The position numbers and the translations under genes are program-made. 64,000 bases of DNA from Cohnella pontilimi (GTDB lineage: Bacteria > Bacillota > Bacilli > Paenibacillales > Paenibacillaceae). The stretch is taken from the NCBI RefSeq assembly GCF_005049045.1, contig NZ_SUPK01000005.1, positions 310,001 through 374,000 on the forward strand. The letters run 5' to 3'. Positions 42,989 to 55,202 of the stretch are shown here, in pieces. The stretch's first letter is position 1, and every line of letters begins with the position of its first letter. The notes under the pieces are model-generated. The model was not told the DNA's origin. It worked only from the letters and a program-made list of their open reading frames with translations, and did no database searches.

Positions 42989-43781
42989 CAATACTCACCT
43001 TCTTTGCAGGGAGCCGATCCGCCGAATCGTCCAGCATCCTAAACGCCGTTAACTTTTTACGGATTAAATTCGGGTTTTCACCCGCTTGGATTGCGAGTAT
43101 GCCCTCAAGCATCAGCTCGTGCGTGTGCACCTGCTCGGCTGCGCGAGAACGAATTTTGGCCGCAATGGGTAAATAGAGTATGTTTGCCGAAGCGACACCG
43201 TACAAGGTGGCGGTAAACGCCACGGCGATGGACGGTCCGAGCGCCGATGGCTCCGACAGGTTGCCCAGCACGTGAATCAAGCCCATGACGGTGCCGATGA
43301 TGCCCATCGTGGGTGCAAAACCGCCGGCGGATTCGAAAATTTTGGCCTGCTGCTCCATCCTTTGTTCCACACCGTCGATTTCGACCTCTAAAATTTGCCG
43401 GTTCAGCTCGGGGTCGGTTCCGTCCACCACCATTTGCAAGCCGTCCCGTAGGAACCGGTTCGGATGCTCGACGATTCTGGATTCCAGCGCCAAAACGCCT
43501 TCACGCCGAGCGACGGTCGCTAATTCCACGATATCCTCGACCAACTGACCGGCATCCTCCTCACCAGAGCGAAAAGCGATGCGAAGAGACGCGGGGATGC
43601 GCCGCAGCCTGGACCAAGGGAAACTGACAGCGGTAGCGGCGAACGTTCCGCCAAACACGATCAGCACCGCCGTTTTCTCGAACAAGCCGCGCCAGTGGCC
43701 GCCTTCCCACAGGAATCCGCCGATCAGCGCCAGCAGGCCGGCCAAAATGCCAAACACGGTCGTCTTATCCAATCGTTTCAA
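42972..43781 (-). CDS. motA: Flagellar stator protein MotA/MotP
   Basis: 269 residues with four membrane segments. N-terminal TTVFGILAGLLALIGGFLWE and VLIVFGGTFAATAVSFPWSR; the stator core is FAPTMGIIGTVMGLIHVLGN; the C-terminal segment AVAFTATLYGVASANILYLP is followed by IAAKIRSRAAEQ. The start MKRLDKTTVFGIL and the FGGTFAATAVSFP block look like MotP (sodium stator) of Bacillus, so ion type is open. TTG start with AAGGAG upstream on the minus strand. It forms an A5B2 ring with MotB. Confidence 0.92.
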   Translation of the reverse strand: MKRLDKTTVFGILAGLLALIGGFLWEGGHWRGLFEKTAVLIVFGGTFAATAVSFPWSRLRRIPASLRIAFRSGEEDAGQLVEDIVELATVARREGVLALESRIVEHPNRFLRDGLQMVVDGTDPELNRQILEVEIDGVEQRMEQQAKIFESAGGFAPTMGIIGTVMGLIHVLGNLSEPSALGPSIAVAFTATLYGVASANILYLPIAAKIRSRAAEQVHTHELMLEGILAIQAGENPNLIRKKLTAFRMLDDSADRLPAKKVSIDAAAE

Positions 43782-43795
43782 AACTTGTCACTCCT

Positions 43796-43844
43796 TTGAC
43801 GATGCCGCAGGAAACCGATATAATCAACAGGGGAACACACATTC
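43796..43844 (+). promoter_or_regulatory. uvrB promoter with LexA-like box
   Basis: TTGACG (43796-43801), a 17-base spacer and TATAAT (43819-43824) form a strong SigA promoter. GGGAACACACATTC (43831-43844) lies at the expected transcription start. GAAC-N4-ATTC differs from the Bacillus SOS box GAAC-N4-GTTC by one base. The same 14-mer occurs at the uvrA promoter. Confidence 0.75.
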
Positions 43845-43938
43845 TGATCGCAGCTCGTTTTGCTATATATATCGGGATTCTCCCGACTTCACATGATAGG
43901 GATTCGAACATTTTCAAAAGGAGGGTTTACCTGACGCT

Positions 43939-45942
<2,004 letters not shown>

Positions 45943-45966
45943 CCTTGCTGAAATGGAGTGAAAAGG

Positions 45967-48900
45967 ATGCCTGCTAGCCCGCCTTTTGAAGGGATGTTTC
46001 CCGTCATGTCCGAGTGGTTTGTCCGAACATTCGGCGAACCTACGGATATTCAGCGGCGGGCGTGGGAGGCCATTACTTCGGGAAGCCATTCGTTGATTGC
46101 CGCTCCGACGGGGTCGGGCAAGACGCTGGCTTCCCTTTTGCCATGTCTGGATCGGCTGCTATGGGAGAAGTCCCAGGGAGCGGACGATAACGGGGTGAAA
46201 ATTTTATATATCACACCGTTAAAGGCGTTAAATAACGATATTCATCACCATGTGTTCGGCTTTGTGGAAGAGATTGAACGGGTGGCCGCGGAAACGGGAC
46301 AACCATGGCCGGGTATCCGCAGCGCCGTGCGAACGGGGGATACGAAGCCGGCGGAGCGGACCGCCATGCAGAGACGGCCTCCGGATTTGCTCGTGACGAC
46401 GCCTGAATCTCTGTATTTGTTGCTCACTTCGAACAACGGCCGCAATATGTTGCAATCGGTCCGGCAAGTCATTGTGGACGAAATTCACAGTCTGGCGGCG
46501 GATAAACGGGGAACCCATCTGTCGCTGTCGCTCGAGCGCCTGCAGGAGCTGTGCGGTCATGCCGTGCAGCGGATCGGCGTATCCGCAACGCAGAAACCGC
46601 TCGAGCGGGTTGCGCGGTATCTCGCCGGCTGGGAGGAAGAGGACGGTGCGAGCGGCGGACCGAACGGAAAGATCGAGGTCGACGGATTCGTGCATCCGCT
46701 CGGCTATCGGGCGAGACCGGTTCGTATCGTCGAGAGCGACATCGTCAAGAGGTACTCGGTACAGGCGACCATACCGGATCAAAACCGTCCTGCCCAAACG
46801 AGGGAAGCGGTATGGCTCCCCTTGCTGGACCGGATCATGCAGCTGATAGAGGGGAGCCGGTCCGTCCTGATTTATGTGAACAGCCGACGCTTATGCGAGC
46901 GGCTTTGTTTGCGTCTGAACGATCACGTCGGATACGAAATGGCCAGAGCCCATCACGGCAGCATGTCGCGGGAATGGCGGTTGGAAGTGGAACGGATGCT
47001 CAAAGCCGGCGAGCTGCGCTGCATTGTGGCGACGGCTTCGCTGGAGCTGGGGATCGACGTCGGTCATGTGGATTTCGTCATCCAAATCGATCCACCGCCA
47101 GAGGCGGCAGCCGGTATTCAACGGGTAGGCCGGGCCGGCCACTCTGTCGGCGATACGAGCCGAGGAGCGATCGTCGCCCGGTACAAGGGTGCGCTGCCGG
47201 ACATTGCCGTGCTGAGCCGGTTAATCGCGGAACGGGACATTGAGGAAATCCGCGTTCCGCGGGATTCTCTGGACGTCTTGTCGCAGCAGACCGTCGCCAT
47301 GGCCGCGGAGCAGGATTGGACGGTGGACCGTCTTTACCGGCTCATTATCCGAAGCGACAGCTATCGCGCGTTCCCGAGGGACAGGCTGGAATCGCTGCTG
47401 GAGCTGCAGTCCGGGTTTTACCCTTTCGTCCGTCCGCTGTTGGATTGGGACCGGGAGACCGGCGCGGTGACGCGGCGTGCGAATTCGGCGATGGCGGCGA
47501 TCACGGGTGCGGGCACCATTCCGCAAAGCTCGGCGTATCCGGTCCATCATGCCGAAAGCCGCGCGCACATCGGGGAGCTGGATGAGGAATTCATCCAGGA
47601 AACGAAGGTGGGCGACGTCGTGCAGCTGGGCTCTCAGCCATGGATGATCCGCGAAATCAAGCATGACCGGGTGTATGCGACGGAAGCCGGCAACCGCTTC
47701 AGCGAAATCCCGTTTTGGCGCAACGAGGCGGCCAGCCGTTCTTATGAATTGGGAGCGAAGATCGGGGGCTTTCTCCGGGAGTTGGAGACGAGGCTTGAGA
47801 GCCAGGACGAAGCCACGATCGAATGGCTCGAGTCCGGCTATGGCATGGATGCGCATACGGGGAATGAACTGATCGGGTATATCCGCTCTCAGAAGGCCGT
47901 GAGCCTGGTGCCGACGGACCGGCGGATCGTCGTCGAGCATTACCGGGATGTCGCCAATCAGAAACATGTAATCATCCACAACCATTTCGGCAAAAGACTG
48001 AACCGCACTTGGCTGTTGGCGATCGAGCGGCAGTTCGAAAACACGCTTCCTTACCGCGTGTACGGCAATGCGAAGGACAACGGAATCGAGCTCGTTTTCT
48101 CGGAATGGGACGTTTCGTGGCTGCATGTGATTTGGCAGGTGACATCCGCCAATGTGGACGCTTTGCTGGCGGAAGCGCTGGCCGGCTCGCCGCTGCTCGC
48201 CGTCGCGTTTCGGCGTATCGCCGAGACGTCGTTGCTGCTATCTCGCAGTTTTACGCGCATTCCGCTCTGGCAGAAAAGACTCCGTGGCGCGGAATTGCTG
48301 AAAAACGCCCTCCCTTATGCCGAGAGGTTTCCGTATTTTCAGGAAGCGATGCGGGAGGCGATGCACGACTATTTGGACATTGACCGTTTGCGGGACGTGC
48401 TCGAAGCGCTGGCGGACGGCCGGATCGAAATGGACGTGCGAGAAACCGAGTTTCCTTCGCCCATGGCGGCTCAGTTTATTTTCGACTATGTAAATATGCG
48501 GATTTACGAGGGCGACGGGCTGGACGAGTCCGTTCAGCTGCAGCTGCTGCAATTCAGCAAATCATTCGCCGGCGAGCTGTTCGGCTCGGATAGCGGTCTA
48601 CAACCGGTCGATCCGGACATTTTGGCGGAGGAAGGAGAACGACTGAGCCGGCCGGCCGCCGTCTTGCGCAATGCTGATGAACTACTGCGGCTGTTGAAGG
48701 AGCGGGGCGATGCCACGGAAGAGGAGATCGTCCATTGGGGAGGAGCGGAGTCGGCGGAATGGCTGCAGGAGCTGCGGCGTCGCCGGCGCGTGTCGGGCGT
48801 CCGTAGGATCGGCGGCCACGCTGAGCGTTGGATCGCCGCGGACGAGCGGGAGATATACGAAGCCTTCCCGGAATCCCCGGAATCAGTCATCTTCATCGTC

Positions 48901-50388
48901 GGCCGTTATGCGAACAATCGTCTTTCCTTCACGGAAGCGGAATTGCAGGAGCGGTACCCCGTTCTCGACGGACCGGCGGCGGAAGCTGCAGTGGATACAC
49001 TGCTTAAGCAGGGGCTGATCGAACAGGCGCCGTTCGCGGCGGATCCAGAAGAACGAATTTGGTCCGGCCGGAATGTGGCGGCCCGGCTCATCCGGCTGTC
49101 GATCGGGAAAGCCCGCCGGAATATCGAGCCTGTCGATGCTTCGCGCTGGCTCGGTCATTTGCTGCGGCAACAGCACGTGCTGCCGGATCAAGCACGCCGG
49201 GGAAGCGAGGGTTTGCTGCAGGTGATCGAACGGCTGCAAGGCTTATTTTTGCCGCTGTTGCATTGGGAATCGATCATTTTTCCGTCTCGGCTGACCGACT
49301 ATCGCAAAGAAAGTCTCGATTTGCTCTGCGCCTCGGGTCAAGTGATTTGGCTCGGGCGCAAAGACGCAGACGGCAAAGAAGGGAAGGTCGCCTTCTTCCT
49401 TGCCGAACAGCGTGCGCTCTACGAGCCATGGTTATCGACCGGCGAGAATCGGGAATGCTCGCATCCGGAGCTTCTGGAAATGCTGCGCACCGGCGGAGCC
49501 CGGTTTCTGACGCGCTTAAGCCAGGAGACCGGCAAGCTGCCGTCCGAATTGCTTCCTTCTCTGCTGGATTTGGTGTGGGAAGGGCATGTGTCCAACGATC
49601 AGTTTGCGCCGCTGCGTATGTCCACCCGAATCAAAGGCAAGGACGGTTTCCTGAAAGCCGGCTCCGGACTCGGCCGCTGGTATTGGACGGGTTCCTTGCT
49701 AGGTGGAGACGCACCGGCGGACAGCGGCGGAGAGACGCCGCAGGGGGCGGATCCGCAAGATCAACCGGCCGTTCGGTGGGTGCATCATCTGTTGGAGACC
49801 TACGGCCTGGTGACGAAGGATATTGTCGCCCAAACGAGCCCTTACCCATGGGATACTTTAATTCCGGTACTGAGAAAGCTGGAGGAATGGGGAGCGGTGA
49901 CGCGCGGAATGTTCATCCGCGATCTTCACGTCCTGCAGTTCACGACCCGTGAGATGGCCGAGACGATCCGAAAGCCGGTGCCCGGCGGCGCGCCGTCCGG
50001 CATCACGCTGCTATCATCGGTCGATCCGGCGAATCCATACGGGATGATCGTGGACTGGCCGGCTGCGGAAGGCGCCTCCTTCTCGCGCAAACCGGGGAAT
50101 TACATGGTTCTGCAGGGTGACCGGTGGCTATACTGGGTAGAAAACAACGGGAAGAGAATTTACGCCATGTCAGGATCCGGCGGCGATTCTCCGGACAGAC
50201 GGGAACAGGAACGGGTGCTCAAAACGGCATTCTCTCTGTTGCTTAAACATAGGGGATTGTCCAAAATTTCCGTGGAACAGTGGAATGGCCGCAAAATTCG
50301 CGATTCCCAGGCGGCAGATGTTCTGCTGGCGCTTGGCGCGGAACGGGATCGGGACTCTCTCGTTTTATGGCCGAGCCAGCTTCGCTAA
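45967..50388 (+). CDS. lhr: Lhr-type large DEAD/DEAH helicase
   Basis: 1473 residues, about the length of full Lhr. Helicase motifs: IQRRAWEA (Q-like), Walker A APTGSGKT (residues 46-53), ILYITPLKALNN, DEIH box VIVDEIHSLAADKRGTHLSL, IGVSATQKPLERVARYLAGW, and motif VI IQRVGRAGHSVGDTSRGAIV. A long Lhr core/WH region and an AlkZ-like C-terminal region (winged helix, EEEIVHWGGAESAEWLQEL) follow. Known Lhr proteins are 3'-5' helicases linked to DNA repair. Its position between uvrB and uvrA with no gap for a promoter suggests a role in the same response. ATG 45967 with TGGAG upstream is chosen over GTG 45958. Confidence 0.9.
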   Translation: MPASPPFEGMFPVMSEWFVRTFGEPTDIQRRAWEAITSGSHSLIAAPTGSGKTLASLLPCLDRLLWEKSQGADDNGVKILYITPLKALNNDIHHHVFGFVEEIERVAAETGQPWPGIRSAVRTGDTKPAERTAMQRRPPDLLVTTPESLYLLLTSNNGRNMLQSVRQVIVDEIHSLAADKRGTHLSLSLERLQELCGHAVQRIGVSATQKPLERVARYLAGWEEEDGASGGPNGKIEVDGFVHPLGYRARPVRIVESDIVKRYSVQATIPDQNRPAQTREAVWLPLLDRIMQLIEGSRSVLIYVNSRRLCERLCLRLNDHVGYEMARAHHGSMSREWRLEVERMLKAGELRCIVATASLELGIDVGHVDFVIQIDPPPEAAAGIQRVGRAGHSVGDTSRGAIVARYKGALPDIAVLSRLIAERDIEEIRVPRDSLDVLSQQTVAMAAEQDWTVDRLYRLIIRSDSYRAFPRDRLESLLELQSGFYPFVRPLLDWDRETGAVTRRANSAMAAITGAGTIPQSSAYPVHHAESRAHIGELDEEFIQETKVGDVVQLGSQPWMIREIKHDRVYATEAGNRFSEIPFWRNEAASRSYELGAKIGGFLRELETRLESQDEATIEWLESGYGMDAHTGNELIGYIRSQKAVSLVPTDRRIVVEHYRDVANQKHVIIHNHFGKRLNRTWLLAIERQFENTLPYRVYGNAKDNGIELVFSEWDVSWLHVIWQVTSANVDALLAEALAGSPLLAVAFRRIAETSLLLSRSFTRIPLWQKRLRGAELLKNALPYAERFPYFQEAMREAMHDYLDIDRLRDVLEALADGRIEMDVRETEFPSPMAAQFIFDYVNMRIYEGDGLDESVQLQLLQFSKSFAGELFGSDSGLQPVDPDILAEEGERLSRPAAVLRNADELLRLLKERGDATEEEIVHWGGAESAEWLQELRRRRRVSGVRRIGGHAERWIAADEREIYEAFPESPESVIFIVGRYANNRLSFTEAELQERYPVLDGPAAEAAVDTLLKQGLIEQAPFAADPEERIWSGRNVAARLIRLSIGKARRNIEPVDASRWLGHLLRQQHVLPDQARRGSEGLLQVIERLQGLFLPLLHWESIIFPSRLTDYRKESLDLLCASGQVIWLGRKDADGKEGKVAFFLAEQRALYEPWLSTGENRECSHPELLEMLRTGGARFLTRLSQETGKLPSELLPSLLDLVWEGHVSNDQFAPLRMSTRIKGKDGFLKAGSGLGRWYWTGSLLGGDAPADSGGETPQGADPQDQPAVRWVHHLLETYGLVTKDIVAQTSPYPWDTLIPVLRKLEEWGAVTRGMFIRDLHVLQFTTREMAETIRKPVPGGAPSGITLLSSVDPANPYGMIVDWPAAEGASFSRKPGNYMVLQGDRWLYWVENNGKRIYAMSGSGGDSPDRREQERVLKTAFSLLLKHRGLSKISVEQWNGRKIRDSQAADVLLALGAERDRDSLVLWPSQLR

Positions 50389-50400
50389 TTTGCGGAATAT

Positions 50401-50447
50401 TTGCATGACCGTTTACACTTCTGTATAATGAATGGGAACACACATTC
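50401..50447 (+). promoter_or_regulatory. uvrA promoter with LexA-like box
   Basis: TTGCAT (50401-50406), a 17-base spacer and TATAAT (50424-50429), then GGGAACACACATTC (50434-50447) at the transcription start. The box is identical to that at uvrB and similarly placed. Confidence 0.75.
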
Positions 50448-50521
50448 CTATTATTGGTTGTGCGGCGGCGGCCGGCTTTGCGAAAGCCCGGCCTCGTTGT
50501 CGCGAAAGGGGCTTTTATTCT

Positions 50522-53380
50522 TTGGCCAACGAGCGTATCGTGATCAAGGGTGCGAGAGCGCACAATCTCAAAAATATCGACGTCACCATTCCGCGTGACA
50601 AATTCGTGGTGCTTACCGGCCTGTCCGGCTCCGGCAAATCGTCGCTGGCGTTTGACACGATTTATGCCGAAGGCCAGCGCCGCTATGTGGAGTCTCTTTC
50701 CGCCTATGCGAGACAATTCCTCGGTCAAATGGACAAACCCGACGTCGACTCGATCGACGGACTGTCGCCCGCCATTTCGATCGACCAGAAGACGACGAGC
50801 CGAAATCCGCGTTCTACCGTCGGGACGGTAACGGAGATTTACGACTATTTACGTCTGTTGTTCGCCCGGATCGGGAAGCCTCATTGCCCGGAGCACGGAG
50901 TGGAAATTACCTCGCAGACGGTGGAACAGATGGTCGACCGGCTGCTCGAATATCCGGAACGGACCCGAATGCAGATTTTGGCTCCGATTGTATCCGGCCG
51001 TAAAGGCGAACATGTCAAACTGCTCGCCGACGCGCAGAAGCAAGGCTTCGTCCGCGTGCGCGTCAACGGAGAAATCCGCGACCTGTCGGAGAAAATCGAG
51101 CTGGAGAAAAACAAGAAGCATTCGGTGGAAATCGTCGTGGACCGCATCGTCGTCAAGGAAGACGTGTCCGCGAGGCTGGCCGATTCGCTCGAAACGGCGC
51201 TGAAGCTCGCCGATGGCAAAGTCATCGTGGACGTCATGGACAAGGAAGAGCTGATGTTCAACTCCAATCTGGCTTGTCCGGTTTGCGGCTTCTCGATCGA
51301 CGAGCTGGCTCCGCGGATGTTCTCATTCAACTCGCCTTTCGGCGCGTGTCCGGAGTGTGACGGCTTAGGCGCCAAAATGGTCGTCGACCCCGACCTGCTG
51401 GTGCCGGATCGCAGCAAAAGCATCGACGAAGGCGCCTTCGAGGCATGGGCCGGAAGCACATCGACCTACTACCCGCAGTTTCTTGCTGCGGTTTGCTCCC
51501 ATTACGGTATCAAAACCAACGTCCCCGTTGAAAAACTCAGCGACAAGCATATGCACATTCTTCTTTACGGAACGGGCGGCGAACGCATCCGCTTCCGCTA
51601 TGAGAACGAATTCGGCCATACGCGCGACGCGCAAGTTCCGTTCGAAGGAATTGTTCACAACCTGGAACGACGCTACCGGGATACGGGTTCCGACGGGATC
51701 CGCGAGTTTATCGAAGCGTATATGAGCGCTCGGCCGTGCGGCACGTGTCATGGACACCGCCTTAAGAAAGAATCGCTGGCTGTGACGGTCGGCAGCCAGA
51801 ATATGGCGTATGTGACGGCCTTGTCAATCGGAGAAGCGCAGAAGTTTTTCGACGGACTGGAGTTAAGCACCAAAGATCGGTCGATCGCCAACCTCATTTT
51901 GAAGGAAATCAACAACCGGCTTGGCTTCCTGGTGAACGTCGGACTGGACTATTTGACGCTGTCCCGCGCGGCCGGAACCTTGTCCGGCGGGGAAGCGCAG
52001 CGGATCCGGCTGGCCACCCAGATCGGCTCGAGTCTGATGGGCGTACTGTACATTCTGGATGAGCCCAGCATCGGGCTGCACCAACGGGACAACGACCGGC
52101 TTATCCGCACGCTGGAACATATGCGGGATCTCGGCAATACGCTGATCGTCGTGGAACACGACGAAGATACGATGCTGGCAGCGGACTACATCATCGACAT
52201 CGGACCCGGCGCCGGCATCCACGGAGGACAGATCATCGCGCAGGGCACTCCGAACGAAGTGATGGCCGACGAGAAATCGTTGACAGGCGCGTATTTGAGC
52301 GGGCGTAAGTTTATCCCCGTGCCGCTTAAGCGACGCAAGCCGAACGGCAAATGGCTGGAAATCAAAGGCGCGAAAGAGAACAACCTGAAAAATCTGAACG
52401 CCAAGTTCCCGCTCGGCGTGTTCACCGCAGTGACGGGCGTATCCGGCTCCGGCAAATCGACGCTGGTGAACGAGATTTTGTATAAGACGTTGGCCCGCGA
52501 CCTGAACAAAGCCAAAACCCGTCCGGGAGCGCACAAGGAGTTTCTCGGAATCGAGCACCTGGAGAAGGTCATCGACATCGACCAGTCGCCGATCGGGCGT
52601 ACACCGCGGTCCAACCCGGCAACATACACCGGCGTGTTCGACGACATCCGCGGCGTGTTCGAGATGACGAACGAAGCCAAAGTGCGCGGCTATAAAAAAG
52701 GCCGCTTCAGCTTTAACGTGAAGGGCGGGCGTTGCGAAGCCTGCAAAGGCGACGGTATTATCAAAATCGAGATGCACTTTTTGCCCGACGTCTACGTGCC
52801 TTGTGAAGTGTGCAAGGGCAAACGTTACAACCGCGAAACGCTGGAAGTGAAGTACAAAGGGAAAAACATTGCGGAAGTGCTGGAGATGACGATCGAGAAC
52901 GCCACGGAGTTTTTCGTGAACATTCCCAAGATCCATCGCAAACTGCAGACCCTATTGGACGTCGGTCTCGGTTATATGAATCTCGGCCAGCCGGCTACGA
53001 CGCTGTCGGGCGGCGAAGCCCAGCGCGTGAAGCTGGCCGCCGAGCTCTACCGCCGCAGCACCGGCAAAACGCTCTACATTCTCGACGAGCCGACGACCGG
53101 CTTGCATGTCGACGATATCGACCGCCTGTTGCAAGTGCTGCAGCGCTTGGTCGACTCCGGTGAGAGCGTTCTGGTCATCGAGCATAACCTCGATGTGATC
53201 AAAACTGCCGACTACCTGGTCGACCTCGGTCCCGAAGGCGGCAACGGCGGCGGCACGATCGTCGCGACCGGCACGCCCGAGGAAGTCGCCAAAAACGTGA
53301 AGTCCTACACCGGCAAATACCTCGGTCCGATCCTGGAGCGCGACCGCGCCCGCACCGAGGCGGCACTCGCCAAGGCATAA
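50522..53380 (+). CDS. uvrA: Excinuclease ABC subunit A (UvrA)
   Basis: 952 residues, the standard size. Damage-sensing ATPase of nucleotide excision repair. Two ABC modules: first Walker [21 protein letters not shown], signature [19 protein letters not shown]; second Walker [18 protein letters not shown], signature [15 protein letters not shown], Walker [21 protein letters not shown]. Zinc motifs CPVCGFS...CPECDG and [14 protein letters not shown]...CEVCKG are intact. TTG 50522 with AAAGGGG eleven bases upstream gives the conserved N-terminus; the frame from 50432 is not used. It has its own promoter and LexA-like box. Confidence 0.97.
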   Translation: MANERIVIKGARAHNLKNIDVTIPRDKFVVLTGLSGSGKSSLAFDTIYAEGQRRYVESLSAYARQFLGQMDKPDVDSIDGLSPAISIDQKTTSRNPRSTVGTVTEIYDYLRLLFARIGKPHCPEHGVEITSQTVEQMVDRLLEYPERTRMQILAPIVSGRKGEHVKLLADAQKQGFVRVRVNGEIRDLSEKIELEKNKKHSVEIVVDRIVVKEDVSARLADSLETALKLADGKVIVDVMDKEELMFNSNLACPVCGFSIDELAPRMFSFNSPFGACPECDGLGAKMVVDPDLLVPDRSKSIDEGAFEAWAGSTSTYYPQFLAAVCSHYGIKTNVPVEKLSDKHMHILLYGTGGERIRFRYENEFGHTRDAQVPFEGIVHNLERRYRDTGSDGIREFIEAYMSARPCGTCHGHRLKKESLAVTVGSQNMAYVTALSIGEAQKFFDGLELSTKDRSIANLILKEINNRLGFLVNVGLDYLTLSRAAGTLSGGEAQRIRLATQIGSSLMGVLYILDEPSIGLHQRDNDRLIRTLEHMRDLGNTLIVVEHDEDTMLAADYIIDIGPGAGIHGGQIIAQGTPNEVMADEKSLTGAYLSGRKFIPVPLKRRKPNGKWLEIKGAKENNLKNLNAKFPLGVFTAVTGVSGSGKSTLVNEILYKTLARDLNKAKTRPGAHKEFLGIEHLEKVIDIDQSPIGRTPRSNPATYTGVFDDIRGVFEMTNEAKVRGYKKGRFSFNVKGGRCEACKGDGIIKIEMHFLPDVYVPCEVCKGKRYNRETLEVKYKGKNIAEVLEMTIENATEFFVNIPKIHRKLQTLLDVGLGYMNLGQPATTLSGGEAQRVKLAAELYRRSTGKTLYILDEPTTGLHVDDIDRLLQVLQRLVDSGESVLVIEHNLDVIKTADYLVDLGPEGGNGGGTIVATGTPEEVAKNVKSYTGKYLGPILERDRARTEAALAKA

Positions 53381-53387
53381 CAAGATG

Positions 53388-53435
53388 AAAATGAGCAACG
53401 CAAAGGTTAAATTCCCTTGTGTTGCTCATTTTTTA
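53388..53435 (+). terminator. Bidirectional terminator between uvrA and tetR
   Basis: AAAATGAGCAAC (from 53388) pairs with GTTGCTCATTTT (53421-53432), with the stem extended inward, then TTTA. It covers the tetR stop on the other strand. Confidence 0.8.
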
Positions 53436-54185
53436 TTTGGAACTGAGGTAATGCTCGATGCCGTCCAATATCCGTTCGAGACCGAAATCAAAATCATTAT
53501 CGACGGTGTGATCTGCCTCATTTTCCCCAGTATACGCACCGGACATCATAACCGGATGCAAGTTCGGAAAGCGATCCTTCGTCACCAGTTGTTTCAGGGC
53601 GGTGCTGTAATCCGTTCCGCTGAAAGCTTCCGGGCTGCTGCCCGCTCGAATGGCTCTTTCCATATCCCGAGCCAACATGCCGGTTGCGCGCGCATAACTG
53701 CTTAACAGAAGGATAATGGACATTTTCTCGCTGTCGTGGAGACGGAGTCCCGCCATAGCCCCTAGCACCCAATCCACCATCCGAAGGTTGTTCGGCGTCA
53801 AGGGGACTCCTGAAATCGGAATATCTCCAAACCAAGGATGCTCCCGGAACACCGGCATCGTAATGCGAACATACGTCCGAAGATTATCCCGCCAGTTCTC
53901 CGCCTTATCTGGGAGATCTATATAAGACACGGCTTCCTGCATCAACAACAATAAGTCGTCCTTGCTGGGAATGTACCTATAGAGGGACATCGTGGTAAAA
54001 CCCAGCGAAGCCGCAACCCGGTTCATGGAAACGGCGGATAACCCCTCCTTGTCCGCAATGGAAACCGCCGTATCCACGATTTGTTCGATGCTCATTTCAC
54101 GCTTCGGCCCCCGCTGAGGCTGCTTGACAAGCCCCCAACTCATCGCCACTCCCCGCGGCAGCTTTGCCTCTATATCGCCTTCCAT
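53433..54185 (-). CDS. TetR family repressor of the adjacent ABC exporter
   Basis: 250 residues. N-terminal helix-turn-helix (about 25-75: EQIVDTAVSIADKEGLSAVS, MNRVAASLGFTTMSLYRYIP, SKDDLLLLMQEAV) and a TetR_C_1-like ligand domain. ATG 54185 has GGGAGG upstream on the minus strand; the 21-residue longer frame is less likely. It is divergent from the exporter genes, and the 132-base gap holds dyads over the exporter promoter, so it probably represses them until a toxic ligand binds (inference). Confidence 0.9.
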   Translation of the reverse strand: MEGDIEAKLPRGVAMSWGLVKQPQRGPKREMSIEQIVDTAVSIADKEGLSAVSMNRVAASLGFTTMSLYRYIPSKDDLLLLMQEAVSYIDLPDKAENWRDNLRTYVRITMPVFREHPWFGDIPISGVPLTPNNLRMVDWVLGAMAGLRLHDSEKMSIILLLSSYARATGMLARDMERAIRAGSSPEAFSGTDYSTALKQLVTKDRFPNLHPVMMSGAYTGENEADHTVDNDFDFGLERILDGIEHYLSSK

Positions 54186-54240
54186 GGTGTAAGTCCTCCC
54201 AAATGTCCGATATCTGCTAAATTCATCCCAAAAATAATCC

Positions 54241-54284
54241 TTGCACAATAACTGTATACGGAATATACTGTGTATGCAACATAC
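54241..54284 (+). promoter_or_regulatory. Exporter promoter with probable TetR operators
   Basis: TTGCAC (54241-54246), a 17-base spacer and TATACT (54264-54269). Dyad GTATA-N5-TATAC (54254-54268) overlaps the spacer and -10; dyad GTATG-N3-CATAC (54272-54284) overlaps the start region. Confidence 0.65.
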
Positions 54285-54317
54285 TGTTTATTGTGTAAAC
54301 AGAAAGGAGATCGAAAA

Positions 54318-55202
54318 ATGATGACAGCAGCCATTGAGATGAAAGGACTGCGCAAAGCATTCGGTCAACATAACGTATTGGACGGGATTGACCTTTCGGT
54401 TCCGGCCGGGTCCATCTTTGCACTTCTTGGCCCGAACGGTGCAGGTAAGACGACGATAATCAACATCCTTTCCACGTTGGTCACTCCGGATTCGGGAAGC
54501 GTACGGGTAGCCGGTCACGATATCACCGAGAAGGAAAGTGTAAAAAGGTCCATCAGTCTGACCGGCCAGTTCGCCGCGGTGGATGAGGTGCTAACCGCAG
54601 AGGAGAACCTGCGCATGATCGGCAGGCTTTCCGGACTTACGAAAGCGGAGGCACGCATAAGAGCGGCCGAGCTGTTGGAGATCTTCGATCTCACAGCATC
54701 AGCACGCAAAAGAGTGAAAACTTTTTCGGGAGGCATGCGCCGTCGGCTGGACTTGGCGCTAAGTCTAGTGGTAAACCGGCCGATTCTATTCCTCGATGAA
54801 CCCACCACAGGTCTGGATGCCCAGAGCAGACGGGCATTGTGGGATCATATCCGGCAGCTTGCCCGGAATGGCGTTACGGTTTTCCTCACGACGCAATATT
54901 TGGAGGAAGCAGATCAATTGGCGGATGCCATTGCGGTAATCGCCGGCGGCCGCGTCGTAGCGGAAGGAACGGCGGATCAATTGAAATCCCGCATCGGCGG
55001 TGAAGTCGTTGAGCTTCGAGATCAGCAGGATGAAATCATTCGTGAGATCCCGGCCGGCAGCAGCATACGGGAAGTCAAAAAGACCATTGACGAGTTGGTC
55101 CTCACCGCTCCTGAGGGATCGCGGATCAACATTCGCAGACCGAGCATGGAAGATGTATTTGTGGCTTTGACGACTCAAGAACGGGAGGAATCCGCCATAT
55201 GA
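54318..55202 (+). CDS. DrrA-type ABC exporter ATPase
   Basis: 294 residues. Walker A ALLGPNGAGKTTIINILSTL (about 35-54), signature FSGGMRRRLDLALSLVVNRP, Walker [21 protein letters not shown] and H-loop FLTTQYLEEADQLADAIAVI. The C-terminal extension of about 80 residues is typical of daunorubicin-resistance-type ATPases. ATG 54318 has AAAGGAGATC upstream. It overlaps the permease gene by 4 bases. The substrate is unknown; drug or toxic-compound export is inferred from family and TetR control. Confidence 0.93.
   Translation: MMTAAIEMKGLRKAFGQHNVLDGIDLSVPAGSIFALLGPNGAGKTTIINILSTLVTPDSGSVRVAGHDITEKESVKRSISLTGQFAAVDEVLTAEENLRMIGRLSGLTKAEARIRAAELLEIFDLTASARKRVKTFSGGMRRRLDLALSLVVNRPILFLDEPTTGLDAQSRRALWDHIRQLARNGVTVFLTTQYLEEADQLADAIAVIAGGRVVAEGTADQLKSRIGGEVVELRDQQDEIIREIPAGSSIREVKKTIDELVLTAPEGSRINIRRPSMEDVFVALTTQEREESAI

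Noticed and set aside
49059..49952. 297-codon frame inside lhr
   Set aside because: Alternative-frame shadow; the lhr frame has continuous domain structure through this region.
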